Shown here in pieces: positions 18,312-26,982 of a stretch of DNA of 64,000 bases. Made by a program: the position numbers and the translations under genes. Source of the stretch: an uncultured Pseudomonadota bacterium. Lineage in GTDB: Bacteria; Pseudomonadota; Alphaproteobacteria; RF32; CAG-239. Under the pieces are notes generated by a model, which worked only from the letters and a program-made list of their open reading frames with translations, was not told the origin of the DNA and made no database searches. Location of the stretch: assembly GCA_902763535.1 (NCBI GenBank), contig CACWSG010000004.1:71568-135567 (forward strand), given 5' to 3'. The first letter of the stretch is position 1. The number at the start of each line of letters is the position of its first letter.

Positions 18312-20099
18312 CTATTCTTCATTATAACGATTTTTTTGATATTCTCTGGCAATAAATGCTCTCAACAATCCGCCGGGATCTTCCGGTATATCGCGATAGC
18401 GTTGCATTTTAGCTTGAACTTTTTCATCATAATCTTCATCATCACCTTCTTGAGCTTCAGCTTGAGCTTTGGGGGTATCTTTGCCTTGTTGTTGTGGTTG
18501 ATTTTGAGTTTGCTCATCCATTGTCGAATCTTGAGTTTGATTATCATTATCGTTTTGCTGATTCTCATCACCTGATGAATTGCTTTCTTCTTGTTGGTTG
18601 TCTGATTGTTTTTGTTCGGAAGAATTGTCATTACCGCTTTCTGAATTGTTTTGAGACTGCTGTTGATTTTGCTGTTGCTGATTTTGTTCATCGCTTTGTT
18701 TATCATCTTCACCGGAATTGTTTTGATTATTGTCATTGTTGTTATCTTGGTTTTGCTCATTACTTTGCGAAGAGTCATCCGAATTATTGTTTTGTGATGA
18801 AGATTGATTTTGTTGCTGTTGCTGCTGATTTTGTTGTTGTTTTAAATATTCCAAATTAAATTTGGCATCTTCATGATCAGGCTGCAGCTTTAACACTTCT
18901 TCATATTTAGCAATAGCTTCGGCAATTTTTCCGCCCTTTGCCAAAGCATTACCTTGATTATATAATCCTTCTGCCGAATTATTTAAAGCATAGTGCTTAA
19001 AAGCCTCGGCATAATTACCTTGGCGATAAAAACTGGAAGCTTTCCAATCGCTGTTTTTGAAATCAGTTGCAGCTTTGGCGTAATTTTGCTCTTCGAAAGC
19101 TTTCAAGCCGTCTTGATCGGCATTGCTGAAGAAACCTGCTTGTGCTTCGCTAATTCCCAACAGCAAAACAACAACTAAAATTCCTCTTCTGAAAAAGGCC
19201 AAACAAAACATCAAAGGTATCACCAAAAAATACCATCCGCCATCCAGCCACTGTAAAGACAAATTTTTACCTTTTTCACTCGGAACATTACTTTGATTTA
19301 TGGTTTTCGCAAAATCATCAATAGCCTTATCATCCTTCAGCAAATCCCAAAACCTGCCTCCGCCGTTTTGAGCTAACAGTTTCAATTTATCAGTATTTTC
19401 TTGGCTTATTCCGATAACATTAATATTGATACCTTTAGCTTTTGCGGCCTCGGCTTCTTTCAAAGCAAGGTTGAATTTTTGCCCGATATCCGGCGTAAAA
19501 ATAATGATATTACCTTTTTCATATCCGGCAGTTGTTATTCTGTCACTTGCTAGGTTAATGGCACGATCCAATCTGTCACCGTTAACCGGCATAATGTCAA
19601 AAGATATTTTCGGCAACAGATTTTGCAAAATTTTTGCATCATCACTGAACGGCGCAATAATGAAAGGTTCGGCACTGTACACACCCAACGAAGTTTGGGT
19701 TGAATGAAGCTGCTCCAAAAAATCTTTTATTTTGTATTTTGCTCTTTCCAAGCGATTGGGTTTAATGTCATCAGTTTTCATATCCGATGACATATTCAGC
19801 ATCAACACTACCGGATTTTGCTTTTGCAAAACCGGAATTTCTTGTTTTTCCCAGCTCGGACCGGCACAGATAAACACCGTACAAATCAATCCGATTATAG
19901 CTAAATGAGCTAAATTTTTTCTTTTGTTGGCAGATCCTTTTACCAGCAAAAAATCAAGCAATCGCGGATCAATAATTTTGCGCCAAGATGATTGAGCCGT
20001 TTTTCCGTAATTATAAAAAGCATATAAGCCAATCGGCACGATTGCCAGTAACAGCAACCATGGCCGCAAAAAATGAAAATTATTCAACAACTCATTCAT
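18312..20099 (-). CDS. batB: BatB/BatC fusion: VWA domain, TPRs and Q/N-rich linker
   Basis: 595 residues. Order: an N-terminal membrane helix (12-30), a second (60-80), a VWA domain (90-275), membrane helices (285-325), a TPR region (335-425: SSFYRQGNYAEAFKHYAL, LYNQGNALAKGGKIAEAIAKYEEVL), then about 130 residues almost entirely Q, N, S, D and E, and a conserved end (RYRDIPEDPGGLLRAF) typical of BatC. The VWA metal site is degenerate: the usual DxSxS is NMSSD here, so the MIDAS Asp is Asn. BatA next door keeps an intact MIDAS. Overlaps batA by 8 bases. Confidence 0.9.
   Translation of the reverse strand: MNELLNNFHFLRPWLLLLAIVPIGLYAFYNYGKTAQSSWRKIIDPRLLDFLLVKGSANKRKNLAHLAIIGLICTVFICAGPSWEKQEIPVLQKQNPVVLMLNMSSDMKTDDIKPNRLERAKYKIKDFLEQLHSTQTSLGVYSAEPFIIAPFSDDAKILQNLLPKISFDIMPVNGDRLDRAINLASDRITTAGYEKGNIIIFTPDIGQKFNLALKEAEAAKAKGININVIGISQENTDKLKLLAQNGGGRFWDLLKDDKAIDDFAKTINQSNVPSEKGKNLSLQWLDGGWYFLVIPLMFCLAFFRRGILVVVLLLGISEAQAGFFSNADQDGLKAFEEQNYAKAATDFKNSDWKASSFYRQGNYAEAFKHYALNNSAEGLYNQGNALAKGGKIAEAIAKYEEVLKLQPDHEDAKFNLEYLKQQQNQQQQQQNQSSSQNNNSDDSSQSNEQNQDNNNDNNQNNSGEDDKQSDEQNQQQQNQQQSQNNSESGNDNSSEQKQSDNQQEESNSSGDENQQNDNDNQTQDSTMDEQTQNQPQQQGKDTPKAQAEAQEGDDEDYDEKVQAKMQRYRDIPEDPGGLLRAFIAREYQKNRYNEE
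18460..18845. repeat. Low-complexity Q/N/S/D-coding tract inside batB/C
   Basis: On the coding (minus) strand this region is a run of CAA/CAG, AAT/AAC, GAT and AGC codons, giving long Q and N stretches. It creates open frames on the opposite strand that are artefacts. Such linkers are common in BatC-like proteins but this one is long. Confidence 0.8.
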
Positions 20100-21096
20100 C
20101 TTTTTGTCCTCGTTGCATCAATATGGCAATCAACGCCAAAATCCAAGCTGCTAATAAAGGAATATAATAAACTTCCCTGACTTCTTGCACATAACGATCT
20201 TCTTTGCTCATCGGCTCAAGAGCATCAATCATCTGATAAACTTTTTGCAAATCACTCGCTGATGCCGCTCTGAAATATTGTCCTTTGGTTGTTTCCGCCA
20301 ATTCTTTCAGCTCTGTCTCGTCGATTCCTTGCAAACCGACTGCCGTCAACATCTTAAAGAACAAATTAGGTGAACCGACACCAATGGTATATATTTTAAT
20401 ATTTTCTTGTTTGGCTAATTTAATAGCCTCCGACATGGATAAAGAACCATCATTGTTTTCGCCGTCGGTCAACAAAACGATTACCTGACTGTCAGGCTGT
20501 TTGTTTAATCGCATATTTTTTAAAGCTAACGCCAAGGCATCACCGATACTGGTTGAATCACCGGCCATACCGGCTTGCATTGAATACAGTATATCTTGAA
20601 CTGCTGACTTGTCATAAGTCAAAGGTGCTTGCAGGTAAGCTCTGGTACCAAACAAAATCAATCCGACCCGATCACTGGCGCGTTTTTTTACAAAGTCAGC
20701 CACCGTATGTTTGACAGCATCCAGTCTTGTCATGCGATGACCGCGATAACTGAAATCAGTTTCCAACATTGAAGTTGATATATCCAAAACCAACATAATG
20801 TCGCGTCCTTCATCAGGAAGCGGGTGTGCTTCTCCGACAACTTGCGGTCGTGACAACGCCAAACATAGCAATCCCCATATTAAATAAAGGTACAAGAATT
20901 TTGCTGACCAAGCTGTTTTATAATCGGTAGTTGTGCGCCACAATCCTTTGCTCTTGATATTAATGTTTTTCAAATCGGCAATAAACGGAATCCTCAAGGC
21001 ATCACCATACAATCCTTTTACCGCTGGTAAAAGATAATACACTAACCATGGCAAGATGAGCAGGGCAAAAGCATAAGGAAAAGCTAAGGTTATCAT
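20092..21096 (-). CDS. batA: BatA-like VWA domain protein
   Basis: 334 residues: two N-terminal membrane helices (about 5-25, 60-78), a VWA domain with full MIDAS (LVLDISTSM at about 103; GDSTSIGDAL supplying the Thr; LLTDGENND supplying the second Asp), and a C-terminal membrane helix (about 310-330) before a short basic tail. This is the standard BatA layout. It overlaps DUF4381 by 4 bases (ATGA) and BatB by 8 bases, so the proteins are made together. No MoxR ATPase or DUF58 gene, which usually head this operon, is in the window. Confidence 0.92.
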   Translation of the reverse strand: MITLAFPYAFALLILPWLVYYLLPAVKGLYGDALRIPFIADLKNINIKSKGLWRTTTDYKTAWSAKFLYLYLIWGLLCLALSRPQVVGEAHPLPDEGRDIMLVLDISTSMLETDFSYRGHRMTRLDAVKHTVADFVKKRASDRVGLILFGTRAYLQAPLTYDKSAVQDILYSMQAGMAGDSTSIGDALALALKNMRLNKQPDSQVIVLLTDGENNDGSLSMSEAIKLAKQENIKIYTIGVGSPNLFFKMLTAVGLQGIDETELKELAETTKGQYFRAASASDLQKVYQMIDALEPMSKEDRYVQEVREVYYIPLLAAWILALIAILMQRGQKDE

Positions 21097-21554
21097 AGAT
21101 TTTCCCCTATCCAGTTACGGCAAAAAAGTCGCAACCCGTCAATATCATTACTGCTGAAATCAGTAATGTCTTCCGGCATATAAGGTGCATTGAGCAACAA
21201 ATCGCGCTCTTGTTTTTTTAATTTGTTTTTGCAATGATTCTCTACAAAATCTATCCAAGCTTTACCGCTTAAACTTACTGCTGAAGGATATTTGTAGATA
21301 CATATTCTTCGCAAAATTTCCGACATATCGGCTGCTGATTTTATATCATTTTTATTTTTTAATTTTTCCAACAGACGTAAAGCATATAATTTTTTAGATT
21401 TGCGTCTGATGTATTTCCACAAATAGTACAGGGCAACAAAAGCTGTAATGCTGCCCAAAATAACCCACCAACCATAAGCCAAAGGCCAAACGGAAACTCC
21501 GTTTGGCAAATGGATATCTCGAAGTTGCGGCAAATTATCTGAAACAGGCATCAT
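21093..21554 (-). CDS. DUF4381 protein (Bat operon)
   Basis: 153 residues with LRDIHLPNGVSVWPLAYGWW at the N-terminus, one membrane helix (about 30-50) followed by a basic stretch (YIRRKSKK), and a helical cytoplasmic domain containing ILRRICIYKYP and LSGKAWIDFVE. This matches DUF4381 proteins, usually encoded between DUF58 and BatA. First gene of the visible Bat unit; tyrS lies 58 bases upstream on the same strand, so read-through from tyrS is possible. Confidence 0.85.
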   Translation of the reverse strand: MMPVSDNLPQLRDIHLPNGVSVWPLAYGWWVILGSITAFVALYYLWKYIRRKSKKLYALRLLEKLKNKNDIKSAADMSEILRRICIYKYPSAVSLSGKAWIDFVENHCKNKLKKQERDLLLNAPYMPEDITDFSSNDIDGLRLFCRNWIGENL

Positions 21555-21612
21555 TTTTTTCTATCTCTCTTCCCTTTTTAATATTTAGGGATTGCCGATA
21601 CGATAATCAAGT

Positions 21613-22863
21613 TTAATTCAGTTTAATTATACCGAATTTTTTCTTTCCTAAAGCTATTTTAATTTGTCCTTGAGCATTGTCGGCGGCACTCAAGCGATAA
21701 TTTTCATCAACGACCGTGTTGTCGTTTAACTTCAAACCGCCTTGTTTTATCAATCGGCGAGCTTCACCTTTAGAAGCACAAAAACCGATTCCGACAAATG
21801 CATCCAAAATCCCGCATCCCTCTTCACAAGTGAAAGTCGGCAGATTGTCGCCCAAAGCACCTTGTTCAAAAGTTTTAGCAGCGGTGTCGCGTGCAGATAC
21901 GGCTTCTTCTTCACCGCGGCATATTTTGGTTGCTTCAAAGGCTAAAATTTTCTTGGCCTCATTGATTTCTTTATCTTGCAAACTTTCCAAGCGGCGCACT
22001 TCCTCAATCGGCAAATCAGTGTATATACGCAAGCATTTGCCAACTTCGGTATCGCCGATATTGCGAAAATATTGATAGTAGTCATAAGAAGATAATTTAT
22101 CCTCATTAATCCACACAGCATTGCCCTCGGATTTGCCCATTTTTTTACCATTCGCATCAGTGATAATCGGTGAGGTATAGCCAAACAACTCGACATCATA
22201 TTTGCGACGACCTAATTCGGTGCCCGAGGTTATGTTGCCCCATTGATCGGAGCCGGCAATCTGAGCACGACAATTATATTTTTGATACAAAACGCAAAAG
22301 TCATAACCTTGCAGCAGCATATAGTTAAATTCCAAAAAGCTCATCGGCTGTTCGCGTTCCAATCTGGTTTTGACGCTGTCCATGGTGAGCATCCGATTTA
22401 CGGAATAGCAGGTGCCGATATCACGCAAAAATTCCAAATAATTTACATCCTTAAACCAATTCCAGTTGTCTTCCATAATGGCATCTGACGGCTTTTCACC
22501 AAAATTCAAAAATTTTGCAAATGATTTTTGCAAACCTTTAATGTTGTGGCTGAGAGTTTCCTCACTAAGAAACGGACGCAATTTATCCTTGCCCGACGGA
22601 TCACCGATACGGGCAGTTGCACCGCCGACCAAAGCAATCGGTTTGTGTCCGCATCTTTGAAACCAACGCAACATCATCAATGGCACAATATGACCGACAT
22701 GCAAACTGTCGCCGGTGGGGTCTGATCCCAAATAGCCGACTGCCGGTTTGCCTGCTTTTTCGCACTCATACAGATAGGTATCAAATCCTTCTAAATTGGT
22801 GCATTGATTGTAAAAACCGCGTTCCAGCATAATGTTCAAGAATTCAGACTTCAGTTGTGTCAT
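21613..22863 (-). CDS. tyrS: Tyrosyl-tRNA synthetase
   Basis: 416 residues from the ATG at 22863 (GAGG eight bases upstream; an in-frame TTG at 22878 is less likely). Class I enzyme: SLHVGHIVPLMML carries the HIGH motif, GSDQWGNITSG binds tyrosine, and KKMGKSEGNAVW is the KMSKS loop. The C-terminal S4 RNA-binding domain (about 350-416) begins GILDAFVGIGFCASKGEARRL. The catalytic domain is of the common bacterial TyrRS type. Divergent from anmK. Confidence 0.97.
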   Translation of the reverse strand: MTQLKSEFLNIMLERGFYNQCTNLEGFDTYLYECEKAGKPAVGYLGSDPTGDSLHVGHIVPLMMLRWFQRCGHKPIALVGGATARIGDPSGKDKLRPFLSEETLSHNIKGLQKSFAKFLNFGEKPSDAIMEDNWNWFKDVNYLEFLRDIGTCYSVNRMLTMDSVKTRLEREQPMSFLEFNYMLLQGYDFCVLYQKYNCRAQIAGSDQWGNITSGTELGRRKYDVELFGYTSPIITDANGKKMGKSEGNAVWINEDKLSSYDYYQYFRNIGDTEVGKCLRIYTDLPIEEVRRLESLQDKEINEAKKILAFEATKICRGEEEAVSARDTAAKTFEQGALGDNLPTFTCEEGCGILDAFVGIGFCASKGEARRLIKQGGLKLNDNTVVDENYRLSAADNAQGQIKIALGKKKFGIIKLN

Positions 22864-22982
22864 CAATTTTATCCTCAAATTAAATTATAACCAAATGTTA
22901 ACTCCTGTCGAATATAATCCAAATCGACAAATTAGCATATTAGCAGATATTTTTGCTATTGCAAGAAAGGAGTTAAAGTTTT

Positions 22983-24071
22983 ATGCCGTCATTACAAACT
23001 TATCGTGCGCTGGGGCTGTCCAGCGGTTCGGAATTAGATGGATTAATTGCCTCGGTTATTGTAACTGATGGTGTTGATGTTTTTGAAATGTGCGGCAATT
23101 TTGAATTTCCTTTTGATGAAGAATTAAGAGAAAATTTGCGTGCTTTGCATAAAAAATATCCTGATATTGATGAAGCTGGCAAATCTCAGATTGAAGAGCA
23201 GTTCACAGCTTTTTGCATTTCTTCAATTCAAGAAATTTTGGCAAGCGATAGTGAAATTAATTTGCTTGGATTCGGCGGGCATATTATTTGCCATAAACCC
23301 AATGAACATATTTTATGTCAAATCGGTGACAATGAAAAAATTGCCCATGAATGTCATATCAAAACAGTCGGGCACCTGCGTGATGCCGATATCTTATCCG
23401 GCGGCAGGGGCGCTCCTTTAGCGGCAATTTACCATTCGGCTTTGTCGCAAAACATAGCAAAACCGGTTGTTTGGGTTGATGTCGGAGGTGTCAGTGCCTT
23501 AACTTATATCGGGCATAATGGTGAAATGCAGGCCTTTGATACCGGCGCCGGAAATGCTGTTATCAACGAATGGGTTAACAAACACGCGCATATGCAAGCT
23601 GACTACAATGGGAGTTTGGCAATCAGCGGTCATATTCATGACGATGTGCTAATCTCGCTTATGCGTCACAAATTTTTGTCTCAGCCTCCGCCTAAAGCTG
23701 CTGAAAAGAGTACTTTCGATGACAAAATTGAACATTTGGAAGGCCTGAGTTTGGAAGACGGCGCGGCAACCGCAACGGCTTTTGTAGCAGATTCTATTAT
23801 TAAAGCAATTAATGATTTTGTGCCGGAGCAACCGCAAAAAGTAATTATCTGCGGAGCCGGAGCTAAAAACCCGACCTTAATGCGTTTTCTGCGCCAACGC
23901 TCGGAAAATATGGAAATATGTTGTGCCGAAGATTTTGGTTATGCCTCGCAAGCCATTGAAGCGCAAGCTTTTGCCTTTTTGGCAGTGCGTCGTTGCAATC
24001 AAATGCCGACATCTTATCCTTTTACTACCGGAGCGGCAGTTGAGGTTATCGGTGGAGAAATTTATCTTTAA
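22983..24071 (+). CDS. anmK: Anhydro-N-acetylmuramic acid kinase
   Basis: 362 residues. AnmK phosphorylates and hydrolyses 1,6-anhydroMurNAc to MurNAc-6-P in cell-wall recycling. The N-terminal ATPase motif reads GLSSGSELDGL where the family usually has GLMSGTSxDG, a mild divergence. Other family features: GGHIICHKP (GxTIxHxP region), VGHLRDADILSGGRGAPLA (the usual NFR-x-x-D-x-AxGGQGAPL region), WVDVGGVSALTYI, AFDTGAGNAVI with the catalytic-region Asp, and VIICGAGAKNPTLM. AAGGAG lies ten bases before ATG 22983. anmK next to divergent tyrS is an arrangement I recall from other alphaproteobacteria. Confidence 0.88.
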   Translation: MPSLQTYRALGLSSGSELDGLIASVIVTDGVDVFEMCGNFEFPFDEELRENLRALHKKYPDIDEAGKSQIEEQFTAFCISSIQEILASDSEINLLGFGGHIICHKPNEHILCQIGDNEKIAHECHIKTVGHLRDADILSGGRGAPLAAIYHSALSQNIAKPVVWVDVGGVSALTYIGHNGEMQAFDTGAGNAVINEWVNKHAHMQADYNGSLAISGHIHDDVLISLMRHKFLSQPPPKAAEKSTFDDKIEHLEGLSLEDGAATATAFVADSIIKAINDFVPEQPQKVIICGAGAKNPTLMRFLRQRSENMEICCAEDFGYASQAIEAQAFAFLAVRRCNQMPTSYPFTTGAAVEVIGGEIYL

Positions 24072-24074
24072 GCT

Positions 24075-24266
24075 TTAAAAATCAGCTTCCTTAACGGCTT
24101 TGTCGGTGGCAAAGTCTTTGGTGCGCTGAGTAGTATTTTGAATACTTTCGCTTAAAGATGAATCCTTGAATTTTTGCACTGCTTCATCGACATATCCGTT
24201 GTCATAAAGCCATTTTCCGCCATATATGACAGCTGCCAAAATTGCCAGCCAAATTATCGGTTTCAT
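24075..24266 (-). CDS. Small single-pass membrane protein, 63 residues
   Basis: Hydrophobic N-terminus (IIWLAILAAVIYGGKWLY, residues 4-21) and a hydrophilic helical tail rich in K, D, S and T. It follows the 172-residue exported protein gene by one base, so it belongs to the 25667-24075 operon. Function unknown. Confidence 0.5.
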   Translation of the reverse strand: MKPIIWLAILAAVIYGGKWLYDNGYVDEAVQKFKDSSLSESIQNTTQRTKDFATDKAVKEADF

Positions 24267-24267
24267 T

Positions 24268-24786
24268 TTATCTTTCTCCGGTTATTTTAGTTAACGATTG
24301 TCTGTTTAGTTGTTTTATAAATTGTTCGGCATAACATTTATGATCTTCCCAGCATGAGATGGTGAGCTTCCAGTGTAAGGAAATTTTGACCACAAATGTA
24401 GTCATTAGTTTTTGAGGATTACGCGGACCGGCATAAATTTTTTCACGCCAGATTTTAGTGTCATAGTTATTAATTGATTTGGTCTCTTGCGGAGGGGCTA
24501 TTGGTTGTTCATCCTCATCAACATAATCCAAATCTATCCTTGTTGCCAACTCGGAATGTGGCTGACCGGCGGTGTTAAATGTTTGGTATATATCACAGCT
24601 GACGGCATCTTTGCCCAAATTTTTGATAGTTCGGCAAAAATTATGTTGGTGCTGATAATTTGCTCCGGCAATAATTCCTTCAAATATTGAACGCAGGCTG
24701 TTCACCTGCTGCAAACTGGGAGCCACCGCCGAAGCATTGTGCCAACACAATACTAACGCAAACAAAATTAAGATTGGTTTTGGCAT
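24268..24786 (-). CDS. Exported protein, 172 residues, unknown
   Basis: A signal peptide (MPKPILILFALVLCWHNASA, cleavage near ASA-V) is followed by a mature domain with five Cys and several Trp. No domain recognised. Separated by two bases from the upstream exported protein and one base from the downstream membrane protein, indicating a three-gene unit. Confidence 0.55.
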   Translation of the reverse strand: MPKPILILFALVLCWHNASAVAPSLQQVNSLRSIFEGIIAGANYQHQHNFCRTIKNLGKDAVSCDIYQTFNTAGQPHSELATRIDLDYVDEDEQPIAPPQETKSINNYDTKIWREKIYAGPRNPQKLMTTFVVKISLHWKLTISCWEDHKCYAEQFIKQLNRQSLTKITGER

Positions 24787-24788
24787 TT

Positions 24789-25667
24789 TTAATTTTCCGT
24801 TTTAGCTGTCTGCTTTTGTAATTCATCAAGTTTTACTTTGACTTTTTCACGAAGTCTTATTTTTATCTCAGATATACTCTCACTGCCGATGACCGATTTC
24901 AAACAATTTACATCAATATCGTGCCAAAATTTTTCTGAAACATCTTTATATCCTTCACCGCTGATTTTGGCTTTGATGGACAGTGTTCCGATTGAGCCGA
25001 TTGTATATGCGGTATTTTTTTCTTCATCAAAAGCTTCCATAATTTCCATTCCGTTCCGATTACTTTTGCGGAACTTATCGGCGTTTATATTATCACCTCC
25101 TATTATATAGAGTTGTGAAGAACTTTCGTTTTCGCTTGCTTTATTGAGGTCATCACTATCCATAGCTTCAGGAAGGGCATCACTTACAGCTTGGGCTGTT
25201 TTTTGGGGCATATCATTAAAAGCTTTTGCCATATCTTCAACCATGCACAGACAATACGAATTCATCAACTCAAGGTTAGCGTTTGATTGATTAATCTCAA
25301 AATTGCCGCTGGCAAAATTATCGCCGGTTGTGGCATCAGGATTAATCGCAAATTTGCTTAAATTATCGGGGGTTATGCATTTTATGACGGCTTCAGCCTT
25401 TTCTTTTGTCAGAGCTCCGGACTTTTGGTCTTCATCTTTGCAAACTTCAGCTATTGCATGTATATGCGTAAAAGTATCCACCATAGAGCCTAATGCCGAA
25501 CCGATTGCTTCAACAGCAGGCTGAATAACGGTATCTACGGTGGTATTTATTTGTTCATTGAGTTTGTCAAAAGCTTCATCAACTTGTTCTTGAGTTATTT
25601 CCTGAGCATAAATTGCTTGCTGGCTGGCGGCGAGAAAGGCTGATACTAAAAATATAATTTTTTTCAT
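24789..25667 (-). CDS. Exported protein, 292 residues, unknown
   Basis: ATG 25667 is chosen over the in-frame 25682 start because GGGAG lies eight bases before it and it opens a clean signal peptide (KKIIFLVSAFLAASQQAIYAQ). The mature part is acidic and helical, with Cys pairs (AEVCKDE, VIKCITPD, SYCLCMVED, VNCLKS). No family recognised. First gene of the three-gene unit of unknown exported or membrane proteins. Confidence 0.55.
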   Translation of the reverse strand: MKKIIFLVSAFLAASQQAIYAQEITQEQVDEAFDKLNEQINTTVDTVIQPAVEAIGSALGSMVDTFTHIHAIAEVCKDEDQKSGALTKEKAEAVIKCITPDNLSKFAINPDATTGDNFASGNFEINQSNANLELMNSYCLCMVEDMAKAFNDMPQKTAQAVSDALPEAMDSDDLNKASENESSSQLYIIGGDNINADKFRKSNRNGMEIMEAFDEEKNTAYTIGSIGTLSIKAKISGEGYKDVSEKFWHDIDVNCLKSVIGSESISEIKIRLREKVKVKLDELQKQTAKTEN

Positions 25668-25749
25668 ATTAAACACTCCCAAATACCACTTTATTATAGG
25701 ACTAAAATTTTAATATCGGTTTAATTTGTTACTTTATTAACAATAGTTC

Positions 25750-25777
25750 TTGTCATAAAAATAAAACATTATAAAAT
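25750..25777 (+). promoter_or_regulatory. Candidate promoter for the GT4-thrS unit
   Basis: TTGTCA (25750-25755) and TAAAAT (25772-25777) are 16 bases apart, upstream of ATG 25813. An alternative -10, TATAAT at 25793, has no good -35 at the right distance. Confidence 0.35.
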
Positions 25778-25812
25778 ACACCTGCTTTATAGTATAATAA
25801 CAGAGGATTGAA

Positions 25813-26964
25813 ATGAGTTTGAACGAAGGAAAAGAACCGGTAGTTTTGCAAGTGTTGCCGGAGATGGAACATGGCGGAGTAGAGGTCGGTACAGTGGAAA
25901 TTGCTGCCGGCTGTCAGGAAAAGGGAATTAAAAATTTTGTAGCATCGTCCGGCGGTCGTATGGTCTATGATTTGCAAAAAATCAAAGTTCAGCATTTTGA
26001 ATTACCGCTAAAGACTAAGAATATATTCAAAATGCGCGCCAACGCAAAGAAATTAGCTAAAATCATTAAGGAAAACGGCATCAATATCGTGCACGCAAGG
26101 TCACGCGCTCCGGCTTGGAGTGCCTATTGGGCGGCAAAGAAAACCGGCGCAACTTTCTTAACCACTTATCATGGCACCTATGGGTTGGGCTTCTTAAAGT
26201 TGAAAAAGATATATAATCGGGTAATGACTTATGGTAAGCTGGTTATAGCCATTTCAGAGCATATTAAAAAACACATAATGAGTGAGTATAAAGTTCCGGA
26301 AGAAAAAATTCGCCTGATTCATCGCTGCGTAAATTTGGATAATTTCAGTCCTGAAAAAGTCAGCCAAGAGCGCATGATTAAGGTGATTTCTGATTATAAC
26401 ATTCCTGAAGATAAGCCGGTTATATCGCTTATTGGTCGTATTACGCCGTGGAAAGGACAAGCTTTATTGTTGGAAGCATTATCAAAAATGCACAACAAAA
26501 ATTACTGCTGTCTGATTGTCGGATCTGATCAGGGACGCACTTCATACAGCAACAAACTCAAAGATATGGTAAAAAAGTATGGGCTTGATGATCGTGTCCA
26601 ATTTATTGAACATAGTTTTGACATTCCGGCACTGTTGATGATTTCCGACATCGTGCTGTCAACAGCCATAGAGCCGGAGGCTTTTGGACGTGCGGCCATT
26701 GAAGGTCAGGCTATGGGAAAGATTGTGATTGCTTCTAATATCGGCGGCTCTTTAGAGAATACCATCGATGGTGTTACCGGTAAGTTGTTCAAGAGCGGCG
26801 ATGCTGATGATTTGGCTTCAACCATTGATTGGGCACTTGATTTGCCGAATCAGGAAAAAGCCAAGATTAGTGCTGCGGCAATCCAAAATGTAAAAGAGCA
26901 CTTTACTAAACAAATAATGTGTGATAAGACGATAGCTGTTTATCGAGAATTAATGAAACAATAA
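25813..26964 (+). CDS. Glycosyltransferase family 4
   Basis: 383 residues with the two Rossmann-like domains of GT-B enzymes. The N-terminal part has VLQVLPEMEHGGVEVGTVEIA, typical of GT4 acceptor domains; the C-terminal part has LIGRITPWKGQALLLEAL and the E-x7-E motif EPEAFGRAAIEG used for nucleotide-sugar binding and catalysis. Likely cytosolic or peripheral, adding sugar to an envelope glycolipid; donor and acceptor cannot be read from the sequence. GAGG precedes the ATG. thrS starts 18 bases downstream and is probably co-transcribed. Confidence 0.88.
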   Translation: MSLNEGKEPVVLQVLPEMEHGGVEVGTVEIAAGCQEKGIKNFVASSGGRMVYDLQKIKVQHFELPLKTKNIFKMRANAKKLAKIIKENGINIVHARSRAPAWSAYWAAKKTGATFLTTYHGTYGLGFLKLKKIYNRVMTYGKLVIAISEHIKKHIMSEYKVPEEKIRLIHRCVNLDNFSPEKVSQERMIKVISDYNIPEDKPVISLIGRITPWKGQALLLEALSKMHNKNYCCLIVGSDQGRTSYSNKLKDMVKKYGLDDRVQFIEHSFDIPALLMISDIVLSTAIEPEAFGRAAIEGQAMGKIVIASNIGGSLENTIDGVTGKLFKSGDADDLASTIDWALDLPNQEKAKISAAAIQNVKEHFTKQIMCDKTIAVYRELMKQ

Positions 26965-26982
26965 GAAAGGAATAATTGAATT

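Noticed and set aside
18336-18859. Several plus-strand open frames opposite batB/C
   Set aside because: They are the antisense of the Q/N-rich repeat tract and consist of low-complexity hydrophobic sequence.
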